64,000 nt of DNA from NCBI GenBank assembly GCA_964570285.1, contig CAZMXP010000002.1, positions 1 to 64,000 on the forward strand, written 5' to 3'. The DNA is from CAZMXP01 sp964570285. Its GTDB lineage: Bacteria; Planctomycetota; PLA2. Shown here in pieces: positions 55,908 to 64,000 of the stretch; within the stretch, counting starts at the first letter, position 1, and each line of letters starts with the position of its first letter. The position numbers were made by a program, and so were the translations under genes. The notes below the pieces were generated by a model that was not told the DNA's origin, made no database searches, and worked only from the letters and a program-made list of their open reading frames with translations.

Positions 55908-56580
55908 AGCGGTAGCCCGTGCCCGACCGCCGGAACCGGCTCTTGCGCCGGCGCCGCAGCGAGTCGAGGTAGGCGAAGAGCCCCGGCTGGAGCCTGTCAT
56001 AGTCCTTCGGGCGGAAGAAGCGCGCCGTGGATGCCACGGTGCGCAGCGTGAAGCCCGCGCGCGCGGCCTCGCGCACGCGGCGGCCGTCGGCGAGGTCGTG
56101 CAGCATGAAGAAGAGGCGGCCCCGCGGGGCGAGGTGGGCCGGCGCTTCGCGCAGCAGGCGTCGCAGGTGGTCGGTTCCGTCGAGTCCGCCCCACCGCGCG
56201 GGGTGGAAGGGTGTGGGGCCCGGGGCCTGCGGCAGCATCGCGAGGATCAGGTCGAAGCGGTCGCCGCCGCAGGGGCCGAAGAAGTCGCCGACGAGGAAGC
56301 GCACGTGGCGGATGCCGTTGCGACGCGCGTTCGCGCGCGCGCAGGCGACCGCCCGCCGGTCGAGGTCGCTGAGCGTCACCTCCTTGGCCCCGAGAAGCGC
56401 CGCCGCGAGCCCGTAGAGCCCCGAGCCGCACCCGAGATCGAGCACGCGATCGCCCGGACGCACCGGGATGAGTGCGAGCGGTTCGAGGCGCTGCGCGTCC
56501 GCGGCATGGACCCCCGCCGCGCCCTCGATGCGCAGCGTGCGGCCGCGCAGGCGGTAGGTGCGGGTCGGGGGGCGTGTCAC
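55825..56580 (-). CDS. Class I SAM-dependent methyltransferase
   Basis: 251 residues. A Rossmann-type methyltransferase: motif I VRPGDRVLDLGCGSGLYGLAAAL, motif II acidic residue in VTLSDLDRRAVACARANA, and motif IV region FDLILAMLPQAP. The last carries M-L-P-Q in place of the N-P-P-Y of RsmC/PrmA-like enzymes, which makes the substrate (rRNA, protein or small molecule) uncertain. The C-terminal ~25 residues are Arg-rich. Its 3' end overlaps the ATP-grasp gene by 83 bp on the other strand. Confidence 0.78.
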   Translation of the reverse strand: MTRPPTRTYRLRGRTLRIEGAAGVHAADAQRLEPLALIPVRPGDRVLDLGCGSGLYGLAAALLGAKEVTLSDLDRRAVACARANARRNGIRHVRFLVGDFFGPCGGDRFDLILAMLPQAPGPTPFHPARWGGLDGTDHLRRLLREAPAHLAPRGRLFFMLHDLADGRRVREAARAGFTLRTVASTARFFRPKDYDRLQPGLFAYLDSLRRRRKSRFRRSGTGYRFTRRFLVATTRAPSAAARRSRRVPRRP

Positions 56581-57267
56581 TTGGCTCGGCGGATTCTAGC
56601 CGCGCGGCGGCGGGCCGGGTGCGCTCGCGCACCTGCGGTGCTGGTGCGCCGTGCCTGCGTGGCTCGCCCCGTCGCTTGGAGCGAGAGCTGAGCCGGGCCG
56701 CCCCCCTCCCCGTCAGCCCGGTTGTGGGCCCCGTGCGCACCCTCGCCGGCCCGGACGGCGCCACGTCGCTAGACGGGTAGCGGCGGGGAACTTCCTCAAG
56801 GCGACAGGCCCGGACCACCGCTTGAGCGCGCGCATCGACCGTGCGGCCCGGCATGCCGTCACGACCATGGGGGCGGTGGCCAAGTCCGGCGCTGCGCAGG
56901 AGGGCCTCCACCCGCGCTGGCGCAAGCCGCCCCCGTGCCTGTTCTCCTCTCGTATCGGATTGTGCTGCGCGCACGACGCGCGGAACGCGACGTCCGCGTC
57001 CAGGGTGACCGCTGCTCACTCTGGGACTTGGCGGAACGCGGTGCGGTGTGGCATTGCCGCCTTCACCCGCCGGATCAGAGGCGACAGCGCGCGGACACAT
57101 GTGCTGGCGCTCTTGGTCTTCGAACACCCGCGCATGGGTGGCGGCGTGTTCGACCACGGAATCACGGGAGAGGGCGTGATTCACGTCGAACTTGGTCAGC
57201 GTGGGCGGTTCCGCAAAGCGCAGCAGGGTGGGCATGCCGGCCGTCGACGCGCGTCCCCCGCACCCCC
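56581..57267. other. Spacer without a recognised gene (687 bp)
   Basis: I see no gene that I can support between the methyltransferase and the RND pump. The stretch 56740-57260 is lower in G+C than its surroundings. On the minus strand it reads open with a codon-like segment (MPTLLRFAEPPTLTKFDVNH ... VVEHAATHARVFEDQE), which might be the degraded remainder of a gene or mobile element. I know no family that it matches. Confidence 0.4.
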
Positions 57268-60200
57268 TCAAGTTCGCGCCACGGCGCGGCGCAGGATCGA
57301 GCGGAGGTGCTCGCCCAGCGCATGGAAGAGCGTGAAGACGACCGGCACGAGCAGCAGCGTCACGACCGTCGACGCGACGAGGCCGCCGATCACGGCGGTG
57401 GCGATCGTGTCGTAGTGGATCTCGTCGTTGCCGCCCTTGAAGATCGCCATCGGCACGAGGCCGACGATCGTCGTCAGCGCGGTCATCAGCACCGGGCGGA
57501 TGCGGTCGCGTCCCGCGACGCGCACCGCGGCCTTCAGCGGCAGCCCTTCGCGGCGGCGCTGCTGGACGCAGTCGATCAGCACGATGCCGTTGTTGACGAC
57601 GATGCCCACGAGCAGGATCGCGCCGAGCCAGCTCAGCTCGTCCATCGGCTTGCCGGCGAGGTAGAGGCCCCAGACCGCCCCGGCCAGCGCCGGGAAGATC
57701 GCGCAGATGACCGCGAGCGGCAGCAGCAGCGCCTCGAAGAGGATCGCCGTCAGCAGGAAGACGAGCGCGCCGCCGAACTTGAGCGCGTCGCCGAGTTCGG
57801 AGAAGCTCGCCTGCAGCTTCGCCCAGCTCCCGCTCACCTGCGTGCGCACCCCCGGCGGCAGCGGCGTCTGTTGCAAGACCGCCTGCACCTCCCTGTGGAA
57901 AGCCTCGTCGTCGTCGCCGCCGCCGAGCACCTCCATCTCCGCGACGCGCCGCCCGTCCCTGCGCTCGATCATCGTCGGCGCGCTGCGGATGTCCAGCGTG
58001 GCGAGTGAGCCGAGCGGCTTGATGCCGGTCTCCGTCGGGATGCGCAGCGCGGGCAGGTCGCTGACCATCACCTCCTGGTCGGGGTCGAACTCGATCAGCA
58101 CCGGGAGATCCTGCCCGTTCATGCGGAAGTCGCGGAGGCGCGCGCCGCGCAGCACCCAGCCGATCAGGCCGCGGATCGTCTCGGGCGCGACCTGCCCGCG
58201 GGCGACCGCCTCGGGATCGGCGCTGACGCGCAACTCCTGCATGCCCTCCTCGCGCGGCCTCTGCGTCTCGCGCACCGACGGCAGCAGCTTGAGCCTCGCC
58301 TCGATCGCCGCCATCGTCTGTTCGAGCGCGCGCGGGTCCTCCCCCTCGAGCGTGATCTTCGTCGCCCCCTGCGCGCCGGCGGTCTCGAGGCTCGTCCAGA
58401 CGCCCGGGATGCGCGGCCAGTGCCGCTTCACCTCCTCCTCGATCTCCTCCCGCTTGCGCGTCGCGCTCGCGTGGCGCCACATCATCGCCATGCCCGAGTA
58501 CCGGTCGAACCGCGTGTAGATGCCCTCGAGCTCGAGCGCCTCGCGCGCGCCCAGCACGTACTCCTCGTACTGTTGCATCGCCGCGTTGCAATCGGCCATG
58601 ACGTAGTGGCGCGGCCAGCGCACCATCACGCGCACCGGCCCGCCGCCCTGGCCCATCGCCCCCTTCTGGCCGAGGCGCGAGAAGGGGAAGGCCACCGAGC
58701 CGATGGCGAGGACCGCGAGCGCGACGACGGCGAAGCGGCGGCGCAGCGCGAAGCCCAGCACCCGCTCGTAGCGCGTCGGGCCTTTGTCATGTTCAAGGGG
58801 CGCGGGGGCAGGCCTGCGGGACTTCCGGTCGCGGCGAAGGTAGACGGACCCGAGTGGCACCAGAACCAGCGCGACGACGATCGACGCAAGCAGCGAGTAC
58901 GCGATCGGCAGCCCGATCGCGGAGAGCCAGATCTTCGCGTCGTTGCCCGACGAGAGCACGATGGCCGGCAGGAAGACGACGATCGTCGTCAGCGTCGCCG
59001 TGATGACCGCGAGCGAGACCTCGCCGGTGCCCGTCGACGCGGCGTCGGCGGGGAGTTCCCCCCTCTCGCGCCGCTTGAAGATCGCCTCGACGACGACGAT
59101 CGCGTTGTCGATCAGCATGCCGACCGCGAGCGTCAGCCCCATCAGCGTGCCGATGTTGAGGCTGTCCCCGGCGAGGTAGAGCAGCGTCACCGCCATCGTC
59201 AGCGAGAGCGGGATCGCCGCCGCGACGAGCAGCGTCATGCGCAGCCGGCGGAAGAACGCGTAGAGGATGCCGACGGCGAGCAGCCCGCCGTAGAGCGCGT
59301 TCTCGTAGAGCGTCCGCAGCGAGTTCTCGATCATCTTGCCCTGGTCGAAGAAGGGGATCATCTCGAGGTCCTTGATCCCCTTCTCGAGGGCGAGGCCGTC
59401 GAAGGAGTCGCGGACGCGGCGGCAGGTCTCGACGGTGTTGGCGCCCGACCTCTTGTAGAGCGTGCCGACGATGACGGCGTTGCCGTTGTAGCGCGACCAT
59501 CCCTGGTCGAGGGACTGGACGATCTCGACGCGGGCGATGTCGCTCAGGCGCACGCCCTCGAGCACCGGGAAGGCGCGGATCTCGTCGAGCGACGTGAAGG
59601 GCATGTCGGCGCGCAGGAACGCCTTGCGCTCGCCGCTGCCGACGTCGCCGAGGTCGGCCGAGAGGTTGTCGCCGCGCAGGCGCGCGAGCAGGTCGCGCAG
59701 GTCGAGGTTGCGGCGCGCGACCTCCTCCGGATCGAGGTAGACGCGCACGGTGCGCTTCAGGAGCCCCCACGCCTGCGCGCGCGCGACGCCCTCCACGGCT
59801 TCGAGGCGCGGCAGGATCTTCCGCTCGACCCAGTCGGAGAGGTCGACGCGGTCGCTGTCCGCGGTGCAGGCGAAGAAGACGATCGGGCGGTCCCCCTGCC
59901 CCTCGCGGCGCACCCGCAGCCGCTCGACGTCGTCGGGCATGTCGGCGCCCGCGCGGGCGACGCGGTCGCGCACGTCGCCCTCGACGGCCGCCGCGTCGGC
60001 GTCGCGCTTCAGATCCAGCCTGATCTCGATGCCGCCGCGCCCGCAGCGCGTCGCGATCGACTCGATGCCGCCGACGGTGCCGAGGGACTCCTCGATCGGG
60101 ATCGCGACAAAGCGCTCCGCCTCCTCCGGCGACGACTCCCGCACCTCGGCCGTGACGCGGATCTCGCGCTCCTCGAAGCCGTCGGGCAGCATCTGCAGCG

Positions 60201-60300
60201 GGATGTTCGCGTAGGAGATGACGCCGAGCACCGCGGCGGAGATCGAGCCGATCAGCACGCCGACCGGCCGCGCGAGGATGCGCCGGATCCACTCCCTCAC
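57268..60300 (-). CDS. RND efflux pump, inner-membrane subunit B
   Basis: 1,010 residues from GTG at 60300, overlapping the stop of the other pump gene (GTGA). Twelve membrane segments and two large periplasmic loops, as in AcrB/MdtB proteins. TM4 carries GMLIDNAIVVVEA (the proton-relay Asp, with Asn in place of the second Asp). TM10 has VGIVVNNGIVLIDCVQQRR, and TM11 TIVGLVPMAIF. Proton-driven export of drugs or other compounds is expected. It is one of two different pump subunits in the operon, like MdtB/MdtC, which form mixed trimers. Confidence 0.9.
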   Translation of the reverse strand: MREWIRRILARPVGVLIGSISAAVLGVISYANIPLQMLPDGFEEREIRVTAEVRESSPEEAERFVAIPIEESLGTVGGIESIATRCGRGGIEIRLDLKRDADAAAVEGDVRDRVARAGADMPDDVERLRVRREGQGDRPIVFFACTADSDRVDLSDWVERKILPRLEAVEGVARAQAWGLLKRTVRVYLDPEEVARRNLDLRDLLARLRGDNLSADLGDVGSGERKAFLRADMPFTSLDEIRAFPVLEGVRLSDIARVEIVQSLDQGWSRYNGNAVIVGTLYKRSGANTVETCRRVRDSFDGLALEKGIKDLEMIPFFDQGKMIENSLRTLYENALYGGLLAVGILYAFFRRLRMTLLVAAAIPLSLTMAVTLLYLAGDSLNIGTLMGLTLAVGMLIDNAIVVVEAIFKRRERGELPADAASTGTGEVSLAVITATLTTIVVFLPAIVLSSGNDAKIWLSAIGLPIAYSLLASIVVALVLVPLGSVYLRRDRKSRRPAPAPLEHDKGPTRYERVLGFALRRRFAVVALAVLAIGSVAFPFSRLGQKGAMGQGGGPVRVMVRWPRHYVMADCNAAMQQYEEYVLGAREALELEGIYTRFDRYSGMAMMWRHASATRKREEIEEEVKRHWPRIPGVWTSLETAGAQGATKITLEGEDPRALEQTMAAIEARLKLLPSVRETQRPREEGMQELRVSADPEAVARGQVAPETIRGLIGWVLRGARLRDFRMNGQDLPVLIEFDPDQEVMVSDLPALRIPTETGIKPLGSLATLDIRSAPTMIERRDGRRVAEMEVLGGGDDDEAFHREVQAVLQQTPLPPGVRTQVSGSWAKLQASFSELGDALKFGGALVFLLTAILFEALLLPLAVICAIFPALAGAVWGLYLAGKPMDELSWLGAILLVGIVVNNGIVLIDCVQQRRREGLPLKAAVRVAGRDRIRPVLMTALTTIVGLVPMAIFKGGNDEIHYDTIATAVIGGLVASTVVTLLLVPVVFTLFHALGEHLRSILRRAVART

Positions 60301-63300
60301 GCGCGCCTCCGCCCCTCGAGCCAGTCGTAGAGCACCGGCACGACGATCAGCGTCAGCACCGTGCTCGACAGCAGCCCTCCGATGACGGTGATCGCCATCG
60401 GCGCGCGCAGCTCCGCCGCCTCGCCGCCGCCGAGGCCGAGGGGCAGCGTCTCGGCGCCGGGGACGTGGGCGAGCAGCCCGGTGAGGGGCAGCAGGCCGAG
60501 GATCGTCGTCAGGGTCGTCATCAGGATCGGCCGCAGCCGCTCGCTCGCCGCGACGAGGATCGCCTCGTGCAGCGTCGCCGTCGTCGCGCGTCGCCGGTTC
60601 GCGCAGTCCACGAGCACGATCGCGTTGTTCACGGCGATGCCGACGAGCAGGATCGCGCCGAGCATGACGACGACGCTCAGCGGCAGGTCGAGCAGGTCGA
60701 GCGCGACGACGGCGCCGACGGCGGCGAGCGGCAGCGACACCATGATCAGCAGCGGCTGCCACAGGGACTCGAACTGCGCCGCCATCACCGCATAGACGAG
60801 AAAGACCGCCAGGCCCATCGCGAACATCAGCGCGTGCGCGCTCTTGTCGGCCTCGCGGCTGCGCCCGGCGACATCCACCTCCACGCCGTGGCGCTCGGCG
60901 ATCGGCGCCGCGACCGCGGCGGCGCGCCGCGAGACCGACTCGAGCTCGAGCCCCTCGTAGTCGGCGGTGAGCACCGCGGCGAGGCGGCCTCCGACGCGCC
61001 GGATCTCCCCGGGTCCCTCGGCGACGAGCGGGGGGCCGTCGAGCACGGCCGACAGCGGAAGGGGGGGGCGCCCGGGGGGGGAGACGTCGATCTGCACGAG
61101 GTCGTGGAGCGTCTCGCGGTCGAGTTCCCGGACCCGCACGCGGATGTCCGTGCGCGCCGACCCCTCCACGAGGGCCGTCGGGATGCGCCCCTGGATCTTG
61201 CCGCGCACCTGCGCGGCCACATCCTCGGCCGAGAGCCCCTGGCGCAGCAGCAGGTCGCGGTCGAAGCGCAGCCGCACCTCGCGCGCGCCGCGGCCGTGGC
61301 CGACGCGCACCCCCTCGATGCCGGGCAGGCCGCGGATGCCGAGGGCGGTCTCCTCCGCGGCGCGGGAGAGCCTTCCGAGGTCCTCGTCCGACGCCCCGAA
61401 GAAGACGAGCCGCAGCGGCAGCGCGAAGCGGAAGAGCGACGACGGCAGGAACTCGGGCGCCATCACGTCGGGCAGCGTGCGCACGAGGCGCTCGACCTCG
61501 TGGCGGATCTCGCGCTCGCGGCCGGCGTCGCGCGCGTCGGCGGTCAGGTGGACGGTCAGGTGCGCGGTGTGCTCGCCCTCGTCGGCGGCGCGGTCGGCGC
61601 CGGCCTCGACGCCGACGGTCGTCGCGATCCATTCGATCGCCGGGTTCTCCCGGAGCTGCTCCTCGATCTCGCGCACCCGCGTCGCCGTCCGCTCGAGCGG
61701 CGTGCCCGGCGAGAACGAGACGCGCACGTCGAACTCGCCGGTCAGCGACTCGGGGATCAGGTCGGGCGAGAGCAGCGTCGCGCGCCAGCCGCCGTAGGCG
61801 AGCCCGGCGAGCGCGACCGCGACCACGAGCGCCCGCCGCCGCAGGCAGGCGCGCAGCATCCTCGGATAGCCGCGCTCGACGACGCCGTAGGCGGCCTGGA
61901 ATCCCTTCACGAGCGGCGTCAGCAGGAAGCGCCACGCCCTCGCGTTCCCCCGGACGATTGCGGTCGCAATCGTCGCCAGAAGGAGGGCCGTGGCGAGCAG
62001 CGCGCGTCCGGCGAGCATGAACGGCGAGATCAGCAGGAGCCAGGTGCGCGATGCGACGCGGCGCGCGATCCCCATGCGCCGCCCCTTCAGCCACGCCAGC
62101 GCGTGCCGGTCCCCGACGAGCAGCGCCGCCCTCCCGAACCTCCTCCTGGGCTTCCTCGCTCCGCCGCTCCGGGCGAAGCGGGGAAGCGTGGCCAGCAGCG
62201 TCGGGATCACGAAGAGCGCGACGAGGAGCGACGCGAGCAGCGAGAAGACGACGGTCAGCGCGAGGTCGCGGAAGACCTGCCCGGCGATGCCCGCCTCCTC
62301 GACGAAGACGATCGGGAAGAAGACGCAGATCGACGTCAGCGTGGACGCGGTGATCGCGCCCGCGACGTCGCGCACGCCCGCGACCGCCGCCTCGAGGGGG
62401 CGAAGGCCGTCGGCGCGCCGCCGCTCGGAGGACTCGAGGACGACGATCGCGTTGTCCACCAGCATGCCGACGCCGAGGGCGAGACCGCCGAGCGACATCA
62501 CGTTCAGCGAGACGTCCCAGAGGAACATCGGCGCGAACGTCGCGAGGATGCAGACGCCGATCACGCCGCCGGCGATGAACGTCGGCAGCGCGCTCCGGAG
62601 GAAGAGGTAGAGGATCAGCGTCGCGAGGACGCCGCCGAGGATCGCCGTGTCGCGCACCTCGCCGATCGCCCCCTCGATGAAGCGGCTCTGGTCGGTCAGC
62701 ACGCGCAGCGAGACCCACTCCGCGAGCGCCTCGGAGAGGTTCTTCGTCGCGACGACCGCCGCGGCCATCTCCTGGCGGCCGTGCCCGCGCCGGGCATTCG
62801 CCGGCGCCGGCTCCGCCCCCCCGACCCCCCCGAACATCCGCTCCTTCACCGCCTTCGCGACCGCGACGAGGTTGCTGTCCGCCTTCTTGTAGACCTCCAC
62901 GAGCACCGCCTCGCGCCCGTCGAGGAAGGCCGCCATCTCGCGCTCCTTCCAGCTCTCCTCGACGGTGCCGATGTCGCGCACGCGGATCGCGACCTCGTCG
63001 ATGCGCCGCACGACCAGCGCGCCGATCTCCGACGGCGTGCGCAGCTCGTTGACCGAGCGGACGACGTACTCGATCGGCCCCTCGCGGATCAGCCCCGCCG
63101 CCTCGTTGCGGTTCGCGCCGAGCAGAGCGCGCTCGACCTCGCCGATGCGGATGCCGGTGCGCTTCAGGTCGGCCTCGCGCAGGTGGACGGCGATCTCGCG
63201 CTCGCGTCCGCCGCGGATCTTCGCCGCGGCGACGCCGGGCAGCTTCTTCAGCTCCTTCTCGACCTCCTCCTCGGCGAGGCGGCGCGCGAGCGCGAGGTCG

Positions 63301-63749
63301 CGCTCCGCGGTGCCCCTCGACGAGACGGCGATGCGCAGGACCGGGTCGAGGTTGGGGTCGTAGGGGAGCAGCAGCGGGCGCTTCGCCTCGTCGGGCAGCA
63401 GCGCCGCGTCGAGCTTCGCCTCGAGGTCGCTGCGCACCGCGGCCATGTCCGCGTCCCAGCGGAACTCGAGCGTGATGTCGGAGAAGCCGCTGCGGGAGAC
63501 CGACGTCATCGAGACGAGCCCGCCGGCGGTCGCGAGGCGCTTCTCGAGCACCTCGGTGACGCGCTGGTCGACGTCGCGGGGGCCGCTGCCGGGGAACTCG
63601 GTGCGCACCGTCAGCGTCGGGTAGTTCAGGTCGGGCAGGAGCGACAGGTCGAGGCGGCGGAAGGAGACGACGCCGAAGAGGAGCACGACGGCGACGACCA
63701 TCGCCACCGCGACCGGGCGGCGCGCGGCCCCGGCGAGCGGGCCGCTCAT
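60297..63749 (-). CDS. RND efflux pump, inner-membrane subunit A (with a cytoplasmic insertion)
   Basis: 1,150 residues, about 120 longer than usual. The N-terminus (RRPVAVAMVVAVVLLFGVVS) and TM4 (GVGMLVDNAIVVLESS) are typical; TM10 has VGIAVNNAIVLVDCANRRR. The extra length lies after TM6, around residues 530-650: a basic stretch (GGARKPRRRFGRAALLVGDR) followed by two additional hydrophobic segments (LLLISPFMLAGRALLATALL). Such an insertion could sit at the cytoplasmic face between the two halves of the pump. It overlaps the adaptor gene by four bases (ATGA) and the second pump gene by four. Confidence 0.9.
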   Translation of the reverse strand: MSGPLAGAARRPVAVAMVVAVVLLFGVVSFRRLDLSLLPDLNYPTLTVRTEFPGSGPRDVDQRVTEVLEKRLATAGGLVSMTSVSRSGFSDITLEFRWDADMAAVRSDLEAKLDAALLPDEAKRPLLLPYDPNLDPVLRIAVSSRGTAERDLALARRLAEEEVEKELKKLPGVAAAKIRGGREREIAVHLREADLKRTGIRIGEVERALLGANRNEAAGLIREGPIEYVVRSVNELRTPSEIGALVVRRIDEVAIRVRDIGTVEESWKEREMAAFLDGREAVLVEVYKKADSNLVAVAKAVKERMFGGVGGAEPAPANARRGHGRQEMAAAVVATKNLSEALAEWVSLRVLTDQSRFIEGAIGEVRDTAILGGVLATLILYLFLRSALPTFIAGGVIGVCILATFAPMFLWDVSLNVMSLGGLALGVGMLVDNAIVVLESSERRRADGLRPLEAAVAGVRDVAGAITASTLTSICVFFPIVFVEEAGIAGQVFRDLALTVVFSLLASLLVALFVIPTLLATLPRFARSGGARKPRRRFGRAALLVGDRHALAWLKGRRMGIARRVASRTWLLLISPFMLAGRALLATALLLATIATAIVRGNARAWRFLLTPLVKGFQAAYGVVERGYPRMLRACLRRRALVVAVALAGLAYGGWRATLLSPDLIPESLTGEFDVRVSFSPGTPLERTATRVREIEEQLRENPAIEWIATTVGVEAGADRAADEGEHTAHLTVHLTADARDAGREREIRHEVERLVRTLPDVMAPEFLPSSLFRFALPLRLVFFGASDEDLGRLSRAAEETALGIRGLPGIEGVRVGHGRGAREVRLRFDRDLLLRQGLSAEDVAAQVRGKIQGRIPTALVEGSARTDIRVRVRELDRETLHDLVQIDVSPPGRPPLPLSAVLDGPPLVAEGPGEIRRVGGRLAAVLTADYEGLELESVSRRAAAVAAPIAERHGVEVDVAGRSREADKSAHALMFAMGLAVFLVYAVMAAQFESLWQPLLIMVSLPLAAVGAVVALDLLDLPLSVVVMLGAILLVGIAVNNAIVLVDCANRRRATTATLHEAILVAASERLRPILMTTLTTILGLLPLTGLLAHVPGAETLPLGLGGGEAAELRAPMAITVIGGLLSSTVLTLIVVPVLYDWLEGRRRA

Positions 63750-64000
63750 GGCGTGCGGATCTCGACGGCCGCGCCGTGGGTCAGCGTGTCCTGCCCCTCG
63801 ACGACGACCGCGGAGCCCTCCTCGATCGCGTCGAGGATCTCGAGGCTGTCGCCGCTCTCGAGGCCGGTGCGCACGAGGCGGCGCACCGCCTTGCCCTCCT
63901 CGATCGTGAAGAGGTAGGTGCCTTCGTCGCCGTCGTGCAGCACGCACCGCTTCGGCACGACGAGCGCGCCCGCGCGGCGCTCGACGACGATGCGCAGGTT
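63746..64000 (-). CDS. RND periplasmic adaptor (membrane fusion protein), C-terminal fragment
   Basis: Only the last 84 codons are in the window, and the gene continues past base 64000. The visible part is the beta-barrel/membrane-proximal end of a HlyD/AcrA-like adaptor: ALVVPKRCVLHDGDEGTYLF, RRLVRTGLESGDSLEILDAI, EEGSAVVVEGQDTLTHGAAV. It overlaps the first pump gene (ATGA), so the order is adaptor, pump A, pump B. No outer-membrane channel gene is visible. Confidence 0.85.
   Translation of the reverse strand, partial: NLRIVVERRAGALVVPKRCVLHDGDEGTYLFTIEEGKAVRRLVRTGLESGDSLEILDAIEEGSAVVVEGQDTLTHGAAVEIRTP

Noticed and set aside
60465..63917. A 1,150-codon plus-strand open frame over the RND operon
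   Set aside because: It is an antisense shadow rich in Arg, His and Gln. The minus-strand RND frames are unmistakable.

Overview
The window is a very GC-rich (roughly 70 percent) chromosomal segment, about 95 percent coding, from a PVC-superphylum bacterium, most likely a planctomycete or a close uncultured relative. The evidence is a 54-residue small basic protein of the Chlamydiae/Verrucomicrobia type (25640-25804), an NPCBM-domain secreted protein beside a large VWA/glutamine-amidotransferase-like membrane protein, and a HEAT-repeat secreted protein with planctomycete-style linker motifs. A run of ten Ns at 34397-34406 shows that this is a draft or metagenomic scaffold. I see no tRNA, rRNA, CRISPR array or intact mobile element.

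Layout. 1-16393: three tandem plus-strand paralogues of a ~1,700-residue lipoprotein (putative Ig-like modules followed by beta-propeller-like repeats). The first is cut by the window edge. Copies 1 and 2 share an 812-bp tract with no mismatch, a sign of recent gene conversion, and the first two end in the same perfect hairpin. 16394-16950: intergenic DNA with two long-range inverted repeats. 16951-19074 (minus): a DsbD-type thiol:disulfide reductase with an in-frame TGA exactly at the first cysteine of its thioredoxin active site, read here as selenocysteine. 19154-24542 (plus): an M42-like peptidase, a class IV aminotransferase, an orphan two-domain ABC permease, a HEAT-repeat secreted protein and a small basic protein. 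24584-31196 (minus): an AstE/AspA-like deacylase, the PVC small basic protein, a single-pass membrane protein, PdxA, the VWA protein and the NPCBM protein. 31348-33673 (plus): a PPM phosphatase, an ECF sigma factor and a putative anti-sigma factor with overlapping ends.

33694-36425 (minus): an NtrC-type response regulator and its PAS histidine kinase. 36470-36901: a universal stress protein. 37003-40197 (minus): a fused M1-like/M28-like secreted metallopeptidase. 40265-43119 (plus): korA and korB, a two-subunit 2-oxoacid:ferredoxin oxidoreductase. 43197-45822 (plus): a long coiled-coil protein and an actin-like ATPase, each preceded by nearly the same short hairpin and closed by a strong terminator. 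This is a candidate uncharacterised cytoskeletal or segregation pair. 45927-47030: an isolated eboE. 47005-54585 (minus): a compact eight-gene operon (Cys-rich secreted protein, EamA transporter, ribH, nusB, ftsY, O-antigen ligase/TPR, hisS, D-cysteine desulfhydrase-like enzyme). 54667-56580: a small lipoprotein, an ATP-grasp enzyme and a methyltransferase. 57268-64000 (minus): an adaptor plus two different RND pump subunits, all overlapping.

The two observations that most deserve follow-up are the Sec-DsbD, which ordinary gene calling would split into two broken genes, and the coiled-coil/actin-like pair with its repeated leader hairpin.
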